NCBI GenBank assembly: GCA_945952465.1
Contig: CAMFIB010000007.1
Coordinates: 51,653 to 115,652, forward strand
DNA from: an uncultured Pseudomonadota bacterium
GTDB lineage: Bacteria > Pseudomonadota > Gammaproteobacteria > Burkholderiales > Burkholderiaceae_C
Direction of reading: 5' to 3'
DNA: 64,000 bases
The translations under genes were made by a program, and so were the position numbers. Each line of letters opens with the position of its first letter. Within the stretch, counting starts at the first letter, position 1. The notes beneath the pieces were generated by a model. The model was not told where the DNA came from. It was given only the letters and a program-made list of their open reading frames with translations, and searched no databases. Below are positions 41,410 through 50,200 of this stretch, piece by piece.

Positions 41410-42806
41410 GTGCCCGCCGCCTCTTTCAGCACGTCTATCGTCAGCATGGGAATGCCGACGAGGCCGAACTTCATCGTGCTGTCGACGGCCTTGAAAGTCA
41501 GTCCGTCGTGCAGCCAGTGGTGCTGCGTGTGGTCGGTCTGGGTGCCGGTCGCCACAGCCGCATCGACGGTATAGATGCCTACCGGCAGGATGGGCATCCG
41601 AAAGCTGAACCGAGCCCGGACAACGTCCTCGGAATTGCCTTGGACTGAGTCGGTATGGCTGATGAAGGTGTTGTCACCGAACAACCGCTGGCCCAATCGA
41701 TCTTTGACGTAAAAGCCGAAAATGAGTCCCGTGAGATGGGTGCTCAGCTGCACGGTGATTTCCAACATCACCAGTTCTCCGCCGTGCAGCAGTACCGCCG
41801 TTTCTCCTTTGTCGTCGAGCAGCCGAATGTCGACGATACGGGCGCCTCCGGCGCCAAAACCTGCGGTATCGGCGGCCGGGTCAAAGGCAAAGACCTCAAG
41901 GGGGTTGCGTTGCTCTAGCGATTTTTGTCGAACGTCGGTTGCCGCTGCAGGATGCGCGCGGAGAGCAACCGGTCGATCGTTGGTTTTGACGACAGCGCCA
42001 CCCGCATTTCTGTCTTCGGCATGCTGCTCGGCGAGGTAGGCTTCAACCACTTGTTTAGCGGACCCCTCCATTCGCATGCGACCCTTGTGCATCCAGACCG
42101 CCCTCGTACACAACCCCACGACGGCGCCTACGTCGTGGCTCACGAACAGCAAGGTGCCGTTCTGCTGGAACTGCCGCAAGAAGCGCATGCACTTCTGCGT
42201 AAACCGGGCGTCGCCCACCGAGAGGGCCTCATCGACTACCAGGATGTCCGCGTCGACGTGCGCGGCGATGGCGAAGGCCAGGCGGACGTACATGCCGCTC
42301 GAGTAGGTCTTGACCGGCTGGTGGACGAAATCACCGATTTCAGCGAACTCGACGATGGCATGGAACCGCTCCGCCAGTTGCCGATCGGACAGGCCGTACA
42401 ACTTGCCACTGAGGTAGACGTTCTCTTCGCCGGTGAATTCCGGGTTGAACCCGGCACCCAGCTCCAGCAACGCCGCCACCTTGCCCCGAGTCTGCACGCG
42501 CCCGTTGGTCGGGAACAGGGTGCCGCAGACGATCTGCAGCAGGGTGGACTTGCCGGAGCCGTTCTGACCAATGATCCCAACGGTGTCGCCTCGCCGCACG
42601 CTCAGCGAAACGTCGTTAAGCGCCCAGAACTCTCGAAAATAATTCCGCGTGGGTTTGCCGACGGCCCGCGACAACCGTGGCAAGACCATTTGCTTCAAGC
42701 GATCTGCGGGCGCTGAATACAGTTCGTAACGTTTCCCCAGCTGCGCCACCTCGACCATCACGTCGCTGTCGACGCCGTCGGCTGGTGGAGTGGCTTTAGG
42801 GATCAT
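41406..42806 (-). CDS. wzt: O-antigen ABC transporter ATP-binding protein Wzt, copy 1
   Basis: This 466-residue (482 from the upstream TTG) ATPase would drive polysaccharide export with a Wzm permease. The nucleotide-binding domain has Walker [10 protein letters not shown] (residues 80-88), signature [13 protein letters not shown], and Walker [12 protein letters not shown]-terminal domain of about 170 residues ([34 protein letters not shown], then [10 protein letters not shown]) is the Wzt carbohydrate-binding type. Two starts are possible: ATG 42806, with no ribosome-binding site, and TTG 42854, which has a good GAGGTGA site but reads through a 13-C run. That suggests slippage control. Confidence 0.92.
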   Translation of the reverse strand: MIPKATPPADGVDSDVMVEVAQLGKRYELYSAPADRLKQMVLPRLSRAVGKPTRNYFREFWALNDVSLSVRRGDTVGIIGQNGSGKSTLLQIVCGTLFPTNGRVQTRGKVAALLELGAGFNPEFTGEENVYLSGKLYGLSDRQLAERFHAIVEFAEIGDFVHQPVKTYSSGMYVRLAFAIAAHVDADILVVDEALSVGDARFTQKCMRFLRQFQQNGTLLFVSHDVGAVVGLCTRAVWMHKGRMRMEGSAKQVVEAYLAEQHAEDRNAGGAVVKTNDRPVALRAHPAAATDVRQKSLEQRNPLEVFAFDPAADTAGFGAGGARIVDIRLLDDKGETAVLLHGGELVMLEITVQLSTHLTGLIFGFYVKDRLGQRLFGDNTFISHTDSVQGNSEDVVRARFSFRMPILPVGIYTVDAAVATGTQTDHTQHHWLHDGLTFKAVDSTMKFGLVGIPMLTIDVLKEAAGT

Positions 42807-42814
42807 GATAGGTT

Positions 42815-42827
42815 GGGGGGGGGGGGG
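42815..42827 (-). repeat. Mononucleotide tract, 13 C (minus strand)
   Basis: Thirteen consecutive G on the plus strand (C on minus) lie between the TTG with the GAGGTGA site and the internal ATG of wzt copy 1. It reads as four Pro codons plus one C of a Gln codon. At 13 bases the upstream TTG is in frame with wzt. Confidence 0.9.
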
Positions 42828-42864
42828 TGACGCGGTGTGCGCGCCTCGGGCCAAACCCAGAGTA

Positions 42865-42871
42865 TCACCTC
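42865..42871 (-). promoter_or_regulatory. Ribosome-binding site for the upstream TTG of wzt copy 1
   Basis: GAGGTGA on the minus strand, ten bases before TTG 42854. It is a near-consensus Shine-Dalgarno sequence, while no such site precedes ATG 42806. Confidence 0.5.
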
Positions 42872-42920
42872 ATTCACTGGCGCTCTCGGTAAGGCCAACC
42901 CAAGCGAATAAAATTCCGCG

Positions 42921-43466
42921 ATGAATGTTCGACCTACTGCCATTCCGGGCGTCGTGATCCTGGAGCCCAGCGTTTTCGGGGACGATCGCGGATTTTTCTT
43001 CGAGAGTTTCAACGATAACCGCTTCCGTGAACTGACTGGCACCGATGTGCGGTTCGTCCAGGACAACCATTCCCGCTCGTCCAAAGGGGTCCTCCGAGGC
43101 TTGCATTACCAGATCCGTCAGCCTCAGGGAAAACTTGTGCGGGTGACGCGGGGCGCAGTTTTCGATGTTGCCGTTGATGTGCGCCGCCGTTCTCCAACGT
43201 TCGGTCAGTGGGTCGGGGTGGAACTGAGCGAAGACAACAAACGGCAGTTCTGGGTTCCGGCCGGCTTCGCGCACGGTTTTGTCGTGTTGTCGGACACCGC
43301 AGACTTTTTGTACAAGACCACCGACTACTACGCGCCGGTCCATGAGCGCAGTATCCGTTGGAACGATCCGGACATCGGCATTCAGTGGCAATATGAAGGG
43401 GAACCCAGTCTGTCCGACAAGGATCGCAACGGCCAACCATTCGCAACAGCCGAGGTGTACGAGTGA
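42921..43466 (+). CDS. rfbC: dTDP-4-dehydrorhamnose 3,5-epimerase
   Basis: This 181-residue cupin-fold enzyme is the third step of dTDP-L-rhamnose synthesis. It has VVILEPSVFGDDRGFFFESF, FVQDNHSRSSKGVLRGLHYQ (catalytic His), GKLVRVTRGAVFDVAVDVRR and YKTTDYYAPVHERSI. It begins the plus-strand rfbC-wzm-wzt-acetyltransferase unit and overlaps wzm by four bases (ATGA-type GTGA). It has been separated from rfbBDA by a block of minus-strand genes. It is divergent from wzt copy 1. Confidence 0.95.
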   Translation: MNVRPTAIPGVVILEPSVFGDDRGFFFESFNDNRFRELTGTDVRFVQDNHSRSSKGVLRGLHYQIRQPQGKLVRVTRGAVFDVAVDVRRRSPTFGQWVGVELSEDNKRQFWVPAGFAHGFVVLSDTADFLYKTTDYYAPVHERSIRWNDPDIGIQWQYEGEPSLSDKDRNGQPFATAEVYE

Positions 43467-44293
43467 ACCCGCACGCCTCGCCCAGCGTTTCGCCCGTCGC
43501 TCTGGTCGGCAGCTTGTGGCGTCACCGGGAGCTGATTGTCGGGATGACGAAGCGGGAAGTGATCGGGCGCTACAAGGGCTCGGTGATGGGGCTGTTGTGG
43601 TCCTTCCTCAACCCCGTTCTGATGCTGGCGGTGTACACCTTCGTGTTTTCGTTCGTTTTCAAGTCGCGCTGGCAGGCCGGCGTGGAAGAGAACCATTCCC
43701 AGTTCGCAATCATCCTGTTCGTCGGCTTGATCGTGCACGGCCTGTTTGCCGAGGTGTTGAACCGGTCCCCAATGCTGATCCTGAGCAATGTGAACTACGT
43801 GAAGAAGGTGGTGTTCCCCTTGGAGATACTGCCGGCCATCACCGCGGGGGCCGCCCTGTTCCACAGCCTCGTCAGCCTGAGCGTGCTGCTGATTGCCGGT
43901 GTGATTTTTAATGGCTCGCTGCCCTGGACCGTGGTGCTGGTGCCGCTGGTGTTGCTGCCGTTGCTGATCTTGATTCTGGGGTTGGCGTGGATGTTGGCGT
44001 CTTTGGGCGTCTTCGTGAGGGACATCGCGCAGACCGTCGGCATCCTGACGATGATGCTGATGTTTCTGGCGCCGGTGTTCTTCCCGAGTTCGGCCTTGCC
44101 CGAGCAGTTCCGCCCATTGATCCAGGCCAATCCGCTGACGCTGATCATTGAGCAGGCGAGAGAGGTGCTGATCTGGGGCAGGCTGCCCAACTGGTCCGCT
44201 CTCGGCCTTTATCTGTTGTTGGCTTGTGGCGTGGCTTGGTTGGGGTTCGCCTGGTTCCAGAAAACCCGGAAGGGATTCGCGGATGTCCTCTGA
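43463..44293 (+). CDS. wzm: O-antigen ABC transporter permease Wzm
   Basis: This 276-residue integral membrane protein has about six hydrophobic helices and the ABC-2 permease pattern (ELIVGMTKREVIGRYKGSVMGLLWSFLNPVLML, FVGLIVHGLFAEVLNRSP, VFFPSSALPEQFRPLIQANPL). It would form the channel that exports the polyketide-lipid-linked O-antigen, with Wzt as motor. GTG start, overlapping rfbC; its end overlaps wzt copy 2 by 11 bp. It is the only permease seen, though two ATPase genes are present. Confidence 0.93.
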   Translation: MNPHASPSVSPVALVGSLWRHRELIVGMTKREVIGRYKGSVMGLLWSFLNPVLMLAVYTFVFSFVFKSRWQAGVEENHSQFAIILFVGLIVHGLFAEVLNRSPMLILSNVNYVKKVVFPLEILPAITAGAALFHSLVSLSVLLIAGVIFNGSLPWTVVLVPLVLLPLLILILGLAWMLASLGVFVRDIAQTVGILTMMLMFLAPVFFPSSALPEQFRPLIQANPLTLIIEQAREVLIWGRLPNWSALGLYLLLACGVAWLGFAWFQKTRKGFADVL

Positions 44294-45602
44294 CCAGATC
44301 GCGATCCGCGTTCAAGGGCTCAGCAAGTGCTACCCGATCTACGAAGCGCCGGGTCACCGGTTGAAGCAGTTCCTGATGCCGCGGATCGACACGTTCATGG
44401 GGCGGGAACAGCGCAAGTATTACAACGAATTCTGGGCGCTCAAGCAGCTTGATTTTGAAATCCGAAAGGGCGAGACGGTCGGCATCATCGGGCGCAATGG
44501 GTCGGGGAAGTCCACCCTGTTGCAGCTGATTTGTGGGACCTTGTCACCCAGCGCCGGCTCCGTGGAGACGCGCGGCCGTGTTGCCGCCCTGTTGGAACTG
44601 GGGTCGGGCTTCAACCCCGATTTCTCCGGGCGGGAAAATGTCTATCTGAACGCCTCTGTCCTGGGACTGGGCAAGGCCGGCATCGACGCCCGGTTCGCAT
44701 CGATCGAACAGTTCGCCGACATCGGGACCTTCATCGACCAGCCTGTGAAATCCTATTCTTCCGGCATGGTGGTCCGGCTGGCATTTGCGGTGATTGCCCA
44801 CGTTGATGCGGACATCCTCGTGATCGACGAGGCGCTGGCAGTGGGTGACATGGTGTTCACCCAGAAATGCATGCGTTTCCTGCGCGGCTTCATGCAAAAG
44901 GGAACAGTCCTTTTTGCCAGCCATGACGCCAATGCGGTGGTGGGCCTGTGTGACCGCGCCATCTGGCTCCGTAAGGGAGAAATGGCGGGCGAAGGGACGG
45001 CGTCAACCGTCATGCAGAGCTACCTCCGCGCCAGCTTTCAGGACACCTACGGCGACGCGCTCACCTTCCAACCAGTGGGGGCCACCGAAGAGCCGGCATC
45101 AGCGGCCGGCGGCGACGACGTCACCGCCCGTTTCACCGATAACCTCACGCAGTCACCTGGCTGGCAAACGGGGGAGGCCGAAATCGAATCTGTCGAACTG
45201 ACGGGCGAGGACGGCCAACCGATGGCAGCGTTCCAAGGCGGTGAGGTGGTCAACCTGAGCATCCGAGCCCGCTGCAGTGTGTCGTGCACCAGCCCGATTC
45301 TGGGGTGGTTCGTCAAGGATCGATTGGGACAGGTGCTGTTCGGTGAACACACTTTCACCCATGCCCCCCCCCCCATGCTGGTGCCCGCAGGCGGGGGGCT
45401 GGTGGCACGTTTTCGGTTTCGCCTGCCCATGCTGCCCAACGGCGACTACGCGATGACGGTATCGATCGCGGAAGGAACGCCGGAAGACCATGTCCAGCAC
45501 CACTGGTTGCACGACGCGATGCTGATCAAGGTCGCGTCGACCAAGATGCGTTATGGGCTGGTCGGCATTCCGTTCGAATCCGTGACGATGGAGCAGGTCT
45601 GA
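44283..45602 (+). CDS. wzt: O-antigen ABC transporter ATP-binding protein Wzt, copy 2
   Basis: This 439-residue ATPase has Walker A GRNGSGKST at residues 70-78, LELGSGFNPDFSGRENVYLN, signature YSSGMVVRLAFAV and Walker B DILVIDEAL. The C-terminal carbohydrate-binding domain (about 270-439) reads ESVELTGEDGQPMAAFQGGE, then SPILGWFVKDRLGQVLFG and HHWLHDAML, clearly homologous to but different from that of copy 1. An 11-C tract interrupts this domain at about residue 361. It is translated from an ATG 11 bases inside the end of wzm. Confidence 0.94.
   Translation: MSSDQIAIRVQGLSKCYPIYEAPGHRLKQFLMPRIDTFMGREQRKYYNEFWALKQLDFEIRKGETVGIIGRNGSGKSTLLQLICGTLSPSAGSVETRGRVAALLELGSGFNPDFSGRENVYLNASVLGLGKAGIDARFASIEQFADIGTFIDQPVKSYSSGMVVRLAFAVIAHVDADILVIDEALAVGDMVFTQKCMRFLRGFMQKGTVLFASHDANAVVGLCDRAIWLRKGEMAGEGTASTVMQSYLRASFQDTYGDALTFQPVGATEEPASAAGGDDVTARFTDNLTQSPGWQTGEAEIESVELTGEDGQPMAAFQGGEVVNLSIRARCSVSCTSPILGWFVKDRLGQVLFGEHTFTHAPPPMLVPAGGGLVARFRFRLPMLPNGDYAMTVSIAEGTPEDHVQHHWLHDAMLIKVASTKMRYGLVGIPFESVTMEQV
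45364..45374 (+). repeat. Mononucleotide tract, 11 C
   Basis: Eleven C within the C-terminal domain of wzt copy 2, coding part of Ala and three Pro. A one-base change would shift the frame and lose about 80 residues of the substrate-binding domain. Confidence 0.9.
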
Positions 45603-46165
45603 TGGAGTTCTTGAAGAGCCAGGACGCGCGGATCGTCGTGGGCGATTGCACCTACGGTCGACCGAAGTTCATGATCTGGGAGCCGCACGAACGGATCACC
45701 ATTGGCAAATTCTGCTCCATCGCGGAGGGCGTCACGATTTTTGCTGGCGGGGAACACCGTCTGGACTGGATCAGCACCTATCCGATGCGGATCATGCTGA
45801 ACGAGGCGGGCGCCCATCAGGACGGTCACCCTCACACCAAAGGCCCCACGGTCATTGGCAGCGATGTCTGGCTCGGCTTTGGCAGCACCATTCTATCGGG
45901 GGTCACCATCGGCCATGGCGCGGTGGTGGGCGCCGGTGCGGTGGTGGTCCGGGACGTTGAGCCTTACAGCATCGTGGCGGGCAATCCGGCCCGGTTGGTG
46001 CGACCGCGATTCGATGCGGGATTGGCGAATCGACTGTTGGCGGTGGCGTGGTGGGATTGGCCTTTGGAGATCATCCGGCAGCAAATCGGTCAACTGAACG
46101 GATCAATCGACGAGGGCAGGCTGCAAGCGCTTGAGCGGGTCGCCGAAACCCGGCGCGGGGCCTAG
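45602..46165 (+). CDS. CatB-type hexapeptide acyltransferase
   Basis: This 187-residue left-handed beta-helix acetyltransferase has FCSIAEGVTIFAGGEHRLDWISTYP and PTVIGSDVWLGFGSTILSGVTIGHGAVVGAGAVVVRDVEPYSIVAGNPARLVRPRF, the hallmarks of CatB-related sugar O-acetyltransferases. It would acetylate a residue of the O-antigen using acetyl-CoA. It overlaps the wzt copy 2 stop by one base (TGATG), so it is the end of that operon. Its stop overlaps that of the convergent glycosyltransferase by four bases. Confidence 0.9.
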   Translation: MEFLKSQDARIVVGDCTYGRPKFMIWEPHERITIGKFCSIAEGVTIFAGGEHRLDWISTYPMRIMLNEAGAHQDGHPHTKGPTVIGSDVWLGFGSTILSGVTIGHGAVVGAGAVVVRDVEPYSIVAGNPARLVRPRFDAGLANRLLAVAWWDWPLEIIRQQIGQLNGSIDEGRLQALERVAETRRGA

Positions 46166-47202
46166 GCCGCAGCCAGTTCTTCGATCGCGTCGGCCCAGTC
46201 GGTGGCGCGGGAATCGAGCATCCGCTCCCGCCAGACATGGGCGTGGGCCTCGCGTGCCATCGCACGACGTGATCCCGGGTTGGTGATCATTTCTTCGAGT
46301 GCCGCTTCCCAGTCCGTTGGCGAGCGCGCGAGCAAACCGTTTCGACGGTGGCTGATCGCGTCACGGTAAGCCGGAACGTCCGAAAAGACCCCGGGAATGC
46401 CCTTGACCGCGTAGTCGAGGTACTTGATGTCGGACTTGCTCGAGGAGAAGCGGTTGTCGATCAACGGCGCAATCCCGAAATCCCAATGCACTTGGTCGAG
46501 CATGAAGCGGGCGAAGTTCTCGTACAGCCCGGACCTTGGCGGCACTTCGATCACGACTGCGTCAAGCCCGTCAAATAGCCTGGAAATGAGCCTTTGGTCA
46601 CCGATGCCGATGATTTCAAGTCGCGCGTCATGTCGCTGCATCACGGCCCGGAGTGGCCGGAGAACAGACATCAGGTCTTCCAAATGGGTGTAGGTGCCCA
46701 TGTAGCCTAGCACCACCTTGTCGTCCATACGTCGGCTGGGCAGCCGCCGCGCATCGGCGAACAGGCGATCGTCGAGCGCATTGGCTACCACGCTGACCTT
46801 CGGGTTGAGGTTGGACATGCGCTCGGCGAGCCGTTCTGTGGATACCAGTAAACCGTCGGCGCGACGCGCCATTTGGCGCATCCACATTTTTCGCTCCTGC
46901 CACGAAGCATCGTCGGGGGCGCCCAGCGCCAGCAAATCATCGTCGAGTTCGAAGATGACGCGAGCGCCACGGGCCTGAACGTCGCGCAACATCTGCTCGT
47001 CACGCGTCCAGTCGAAGCGGTGATCCCAGAACCGCTCGACGATCAGAACGTCGAAATCGTGATTAGGCAAGCCAATTCCAAAAGACAGCTCGATGCGACC
47101 CGCGACACCCGGATGGGACAGCGGGCGCAGCAGGCGAATGACGCTGCAACCGTGCGGCACGCCGCCGGAAGAGGACTCGAACAGAACGTGGACCCGCAAC
47201 AC
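46162..47202 (-). CDS. Glycosyltransferase (GT4-like)
   Basis: This roughly 346-residue protein has a GT-B layout with FELDDDLLALGAPDDASW (a motif of glycosyltransferases in polysaccharide clusters), VSVVANALDDRLF, VVLGYMGTYTHLEDL and the C-terminal FSSSKSDIKYLDYAVKGIPGVFSDV donor-binding stretch. The donor sugar is unknown. Start placement is uncertain: a GTG at 47202 with a GGGG run upstream gives MLRVHVLFESSSGG; no ATG is available. It follows the giant glycosyltransferase gene by 17 bases, so it is translated from the same transcript. Confidence 0.85.
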   Translation of the reverse strand: MLRVHVLFESSSGGVPHGCSVIRLLRPLSHPGVAGRIELSFGIGLPNHDFDVLIVERFWDHRFDWTRDEQMLRDVQARGARVIFELDDDLLALGAPDDASWQERKMWMRQMARRADGLLVSTERLAERMSNLNPKVSVVANALDDRLFADARRLPSRRMDDKVVLGYMGTYTHLEDLMSVLRPLRAVMQRHDARLEIIGIGDQRLISRLFDGLDAVVIEVPPRSGLYENFARFMLDQVHWDFGIAPLIDNRFSSSKSDIKYLDYAVKGIPGVFSDVPAYRDAISHRRNGLLARSPTDWEAALEEMITNPGSRRAMAREAHAHVWRERMLDSRATDWADAIEELAAA

Positions 47203-47218
47203 AATCTGCCCCAATGAA

Positions 47219-50200
47219 CTAAGCGACGGGCTGGACCAGCGCGGGCTTGAACAGCACATCCAGCAAGCGAGCGGCAGCAGCTGCAGGCGTGAACTTCAAC
47301 ACGCCCATTGCATTGGTTCGCAAACGCGCGAGGTACTCGGGGTTGGCGACAAGGTCACCAACCGCCTGAACGATGCGGCCCTCATCGAGCGTGTTGACTA
47401 GGCGGCCGTTCGAGCCGTCTTCGATGATTTCGGCCAGCCCACCGTGGATCGGACCAATCACAGCCAGACCGCAAGCCATGGCTTCCATCGCGGTCAGACC
47501 CATGGCCTGGAACAACGAGCAATCGACAAAGATGTCATGGGCTGACAAAGCGCCGGCGACGCTGCGGCTGTCGACCTCGCCGAGATTGGTGAAAGCGAAA
47601 TCCTGCACGTAACCGGAGAAGGCCGGATCATCCGGCCTCACGCCGAAGATCGTAATCTGCACGGCGTCACCCAGCCGATGTGACACTTCCCTGAGGACGC
47701 GCATTGTGCCTTCCGGCGCCCTGCGAGGTGTACTCGGCCTGACCATGGCGATGATGCGGATTGGGCCCATCGTGGGACGCATGGCTGCGGCCGGGTGAAA
47801 GCGTTCTGCATTGAAGGAAGGGCCGACCCAAGCCGCCGTCACGCCTAGGCGCTCGCCCAGCATGCGACGGTTCCATTCGGTCTTGGTGAACAGCCGGATC
47901 GACGGGTGGGCGGTGTAGCTGTCCAATGCTCTTTGCCGTTCCGGGTCGTTCTCTTCAAAGAAGTCCGGCTCATAGTCCTGGACGTAATAGGCCAGAACCG
48001 GCGGTTGCTCGAGGCGGGTCAATGGCAGCAGCCAAAACACGGTTAGATACAGCGTGGCCACCACCGCATCGTAAGACTCTGCCACGTTGACGAGGTCAGC
48101 CGGGCTGTTCAGATAAATCACTGGCACCGTGTTATCGGGATGGCTGCGTTCGAACAGTTCGCGGTGCATGGCCAGATTGGCGATCCGTACATCGACGCCC
48201 ATGCGGCGCATCTGGGCGGCTTCCAGCAACACGATGTTGCCGCCACCCCCGGCGGAACCTGCCGGCAGCAGTATCAGAATACGCTGACCTTCGTGGCGAC
48301 GCAGCGTGTCCAGTTCCGTCGATTCGATGGTGTCGAGCGCGGCGACTCGCCGCCGGACGTGATCCAGAGCCGGGTGGTCGCGCGTGATGGACAGGTTGGC
48401 GCCGATGCGCATGCCACCATGTTTCCGATCAAGTGCTTCTCCCGCGCGCTGCACCAATAGGGCCCGCCGCTCGTGCGAATAGCTGCGCGACTGGGCGTGG
48501 TAGACATAACAATCGTCGGCGACAGCCAATTGCCAACCAGCAGCGGTGGCCCTCAGACAGTAGTCATTTTCTTCGCCATAGCCTTGGGCAAAGGTTTCTT
48601 CGTCGAACAGGCCGATGTCATCCAAGACTTCCCGGCTGATCATCAGGCAAAAGCCATTGAGGAATCCCACCTTCGGATAGATGCGCTGCGACCTCGCCGA
48701 TACTTCACCAGCAAATCGGGCCAGATCCCAACCGGCAGGCAGATGATTCTCCGCCCAGTCGCCCTGGTCGTTGAAAATGGCGGGCACCGACTGCCAGGAT
48801 GCCGTGTTGCTCACCGGACCGATCAAGCCAATGCGATCACCGGAACGAGCGCAACGCAGCATCTGTTCGTCCCAGCCCTTCGACACGATCGTGTCGCTGT
48901 TGAGCAGCACTACATAACCGGACGAAGAGGCCCGCAAGCCCTGGTTCGCCGCCAAGGTGTAGCCACCGGCCACCTCGTTCCTCAAGAGGCTCAAAGGCTG
49001 ACCGGCCGCGAAATCACGCAAAAAGTCTCTGGTGGGGGCGTCGCTGCCATCGTCGACCACGATCAGTCGATAAGGCACCGTGGTGTGCGCCACGATGGAT
49101 TCCAGACAGGCCCGCACATCGTCCAGCGAGTTGTGCACACACACGATCACGTCGACGGAGCCGGTATACGGCGCAATCGTGATCGCAGGGGGTAGGAGCG
49201 CCTGCGCTGCAAGCGCGGCGGGCGCAGCGGCCCGGGAGTTTTCCGATGTCAGCCGTGCGTGCTGTTCAAGCAAAAAACGCAGCCGAAGGCGCACGCCATG
49301 AAATCCCTCTCGCCGCAGGACCGTCATCAACCGTCCCGTGCCCTTTGACCATGAGCCGGTGTGTCGCAGCGCAAGCCCGGCCGCGCGATACAGCAGCTTG
49401 ACGCGGAGAACCTGCGCTCCGGCCCAACGCCACGGGGCAGTCAATGCCCAACTGGTCGATCTGCGCAGTTCGTTCTCGCGGAAGATGCTGTCGGCCAATG
49501 CCCCCCGCAAGCCTCCCATTTCGGTATTGTTCGCTTCCAGCGCCATGCGAAGTTGATGCAGAGACTGCAGATGCACCTCGTTCAGCGCGATGGCCCGTTC
49601 AACATCCCCTCTTAGATTCGCTTCGCGCACCAACCCAGCCTGCGCGGCGGCTTCGCCTATATCGCGCACCTGTCCCAGTTCCGAGCGAAGCTGCTCTTCG
49701 CGTTGTGCAGCTGCTTGAAGACCTGTGGCGTGAAGGCTCAGCGTTTCCCGCAGCTCCTCCTGATGCCGCGACTGCAGCTGAAGCAGTTCGGCCTGAAGCT
49801 GGGTTAGCGCCTGCGTCAAGGTGTCGCGCGCTGACAGTGTTTGTTGCAGATCATTCGTCAGCTCTTCTATACGCTGTGCTGCGCGGGATGCCGCTTCAAC
49901 GGTAGCGTCGAGCCGTTCCTGCGTTTTGGCATTATCTTCAGCCGATCGGGCCTGCAGGTCTGTGAGCTGAGCCTGCAGATCGTCCCGCTTGTGGATCAGT
50001 TCGGATTGCCGGGCACGTTCCGCATGGAGTTCGTCGGTCAGCTGGGCAGCCTCGCCTTGCGAACGAGCGAGCGCCTCCTGATGCTCGTGCAGCGATCGCT
50101 CGAATCCTTGTTGCCGATCCAGCAGGGCGCTTTCCATCTCGCGCTGCTTGTCGTGCAATGCGCGTTCCAGCTCCCCGCGGCGGATCTGATCGACGGTGGT

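Noticed and set aside
42815..42827. Homopolymer treated purely as a sequencing error
   Set aside because: Not fully excluded, but the reading frame of the upstream TTG with its ribosome-binding site is consistent at 13 C, so it was kept as a finding.
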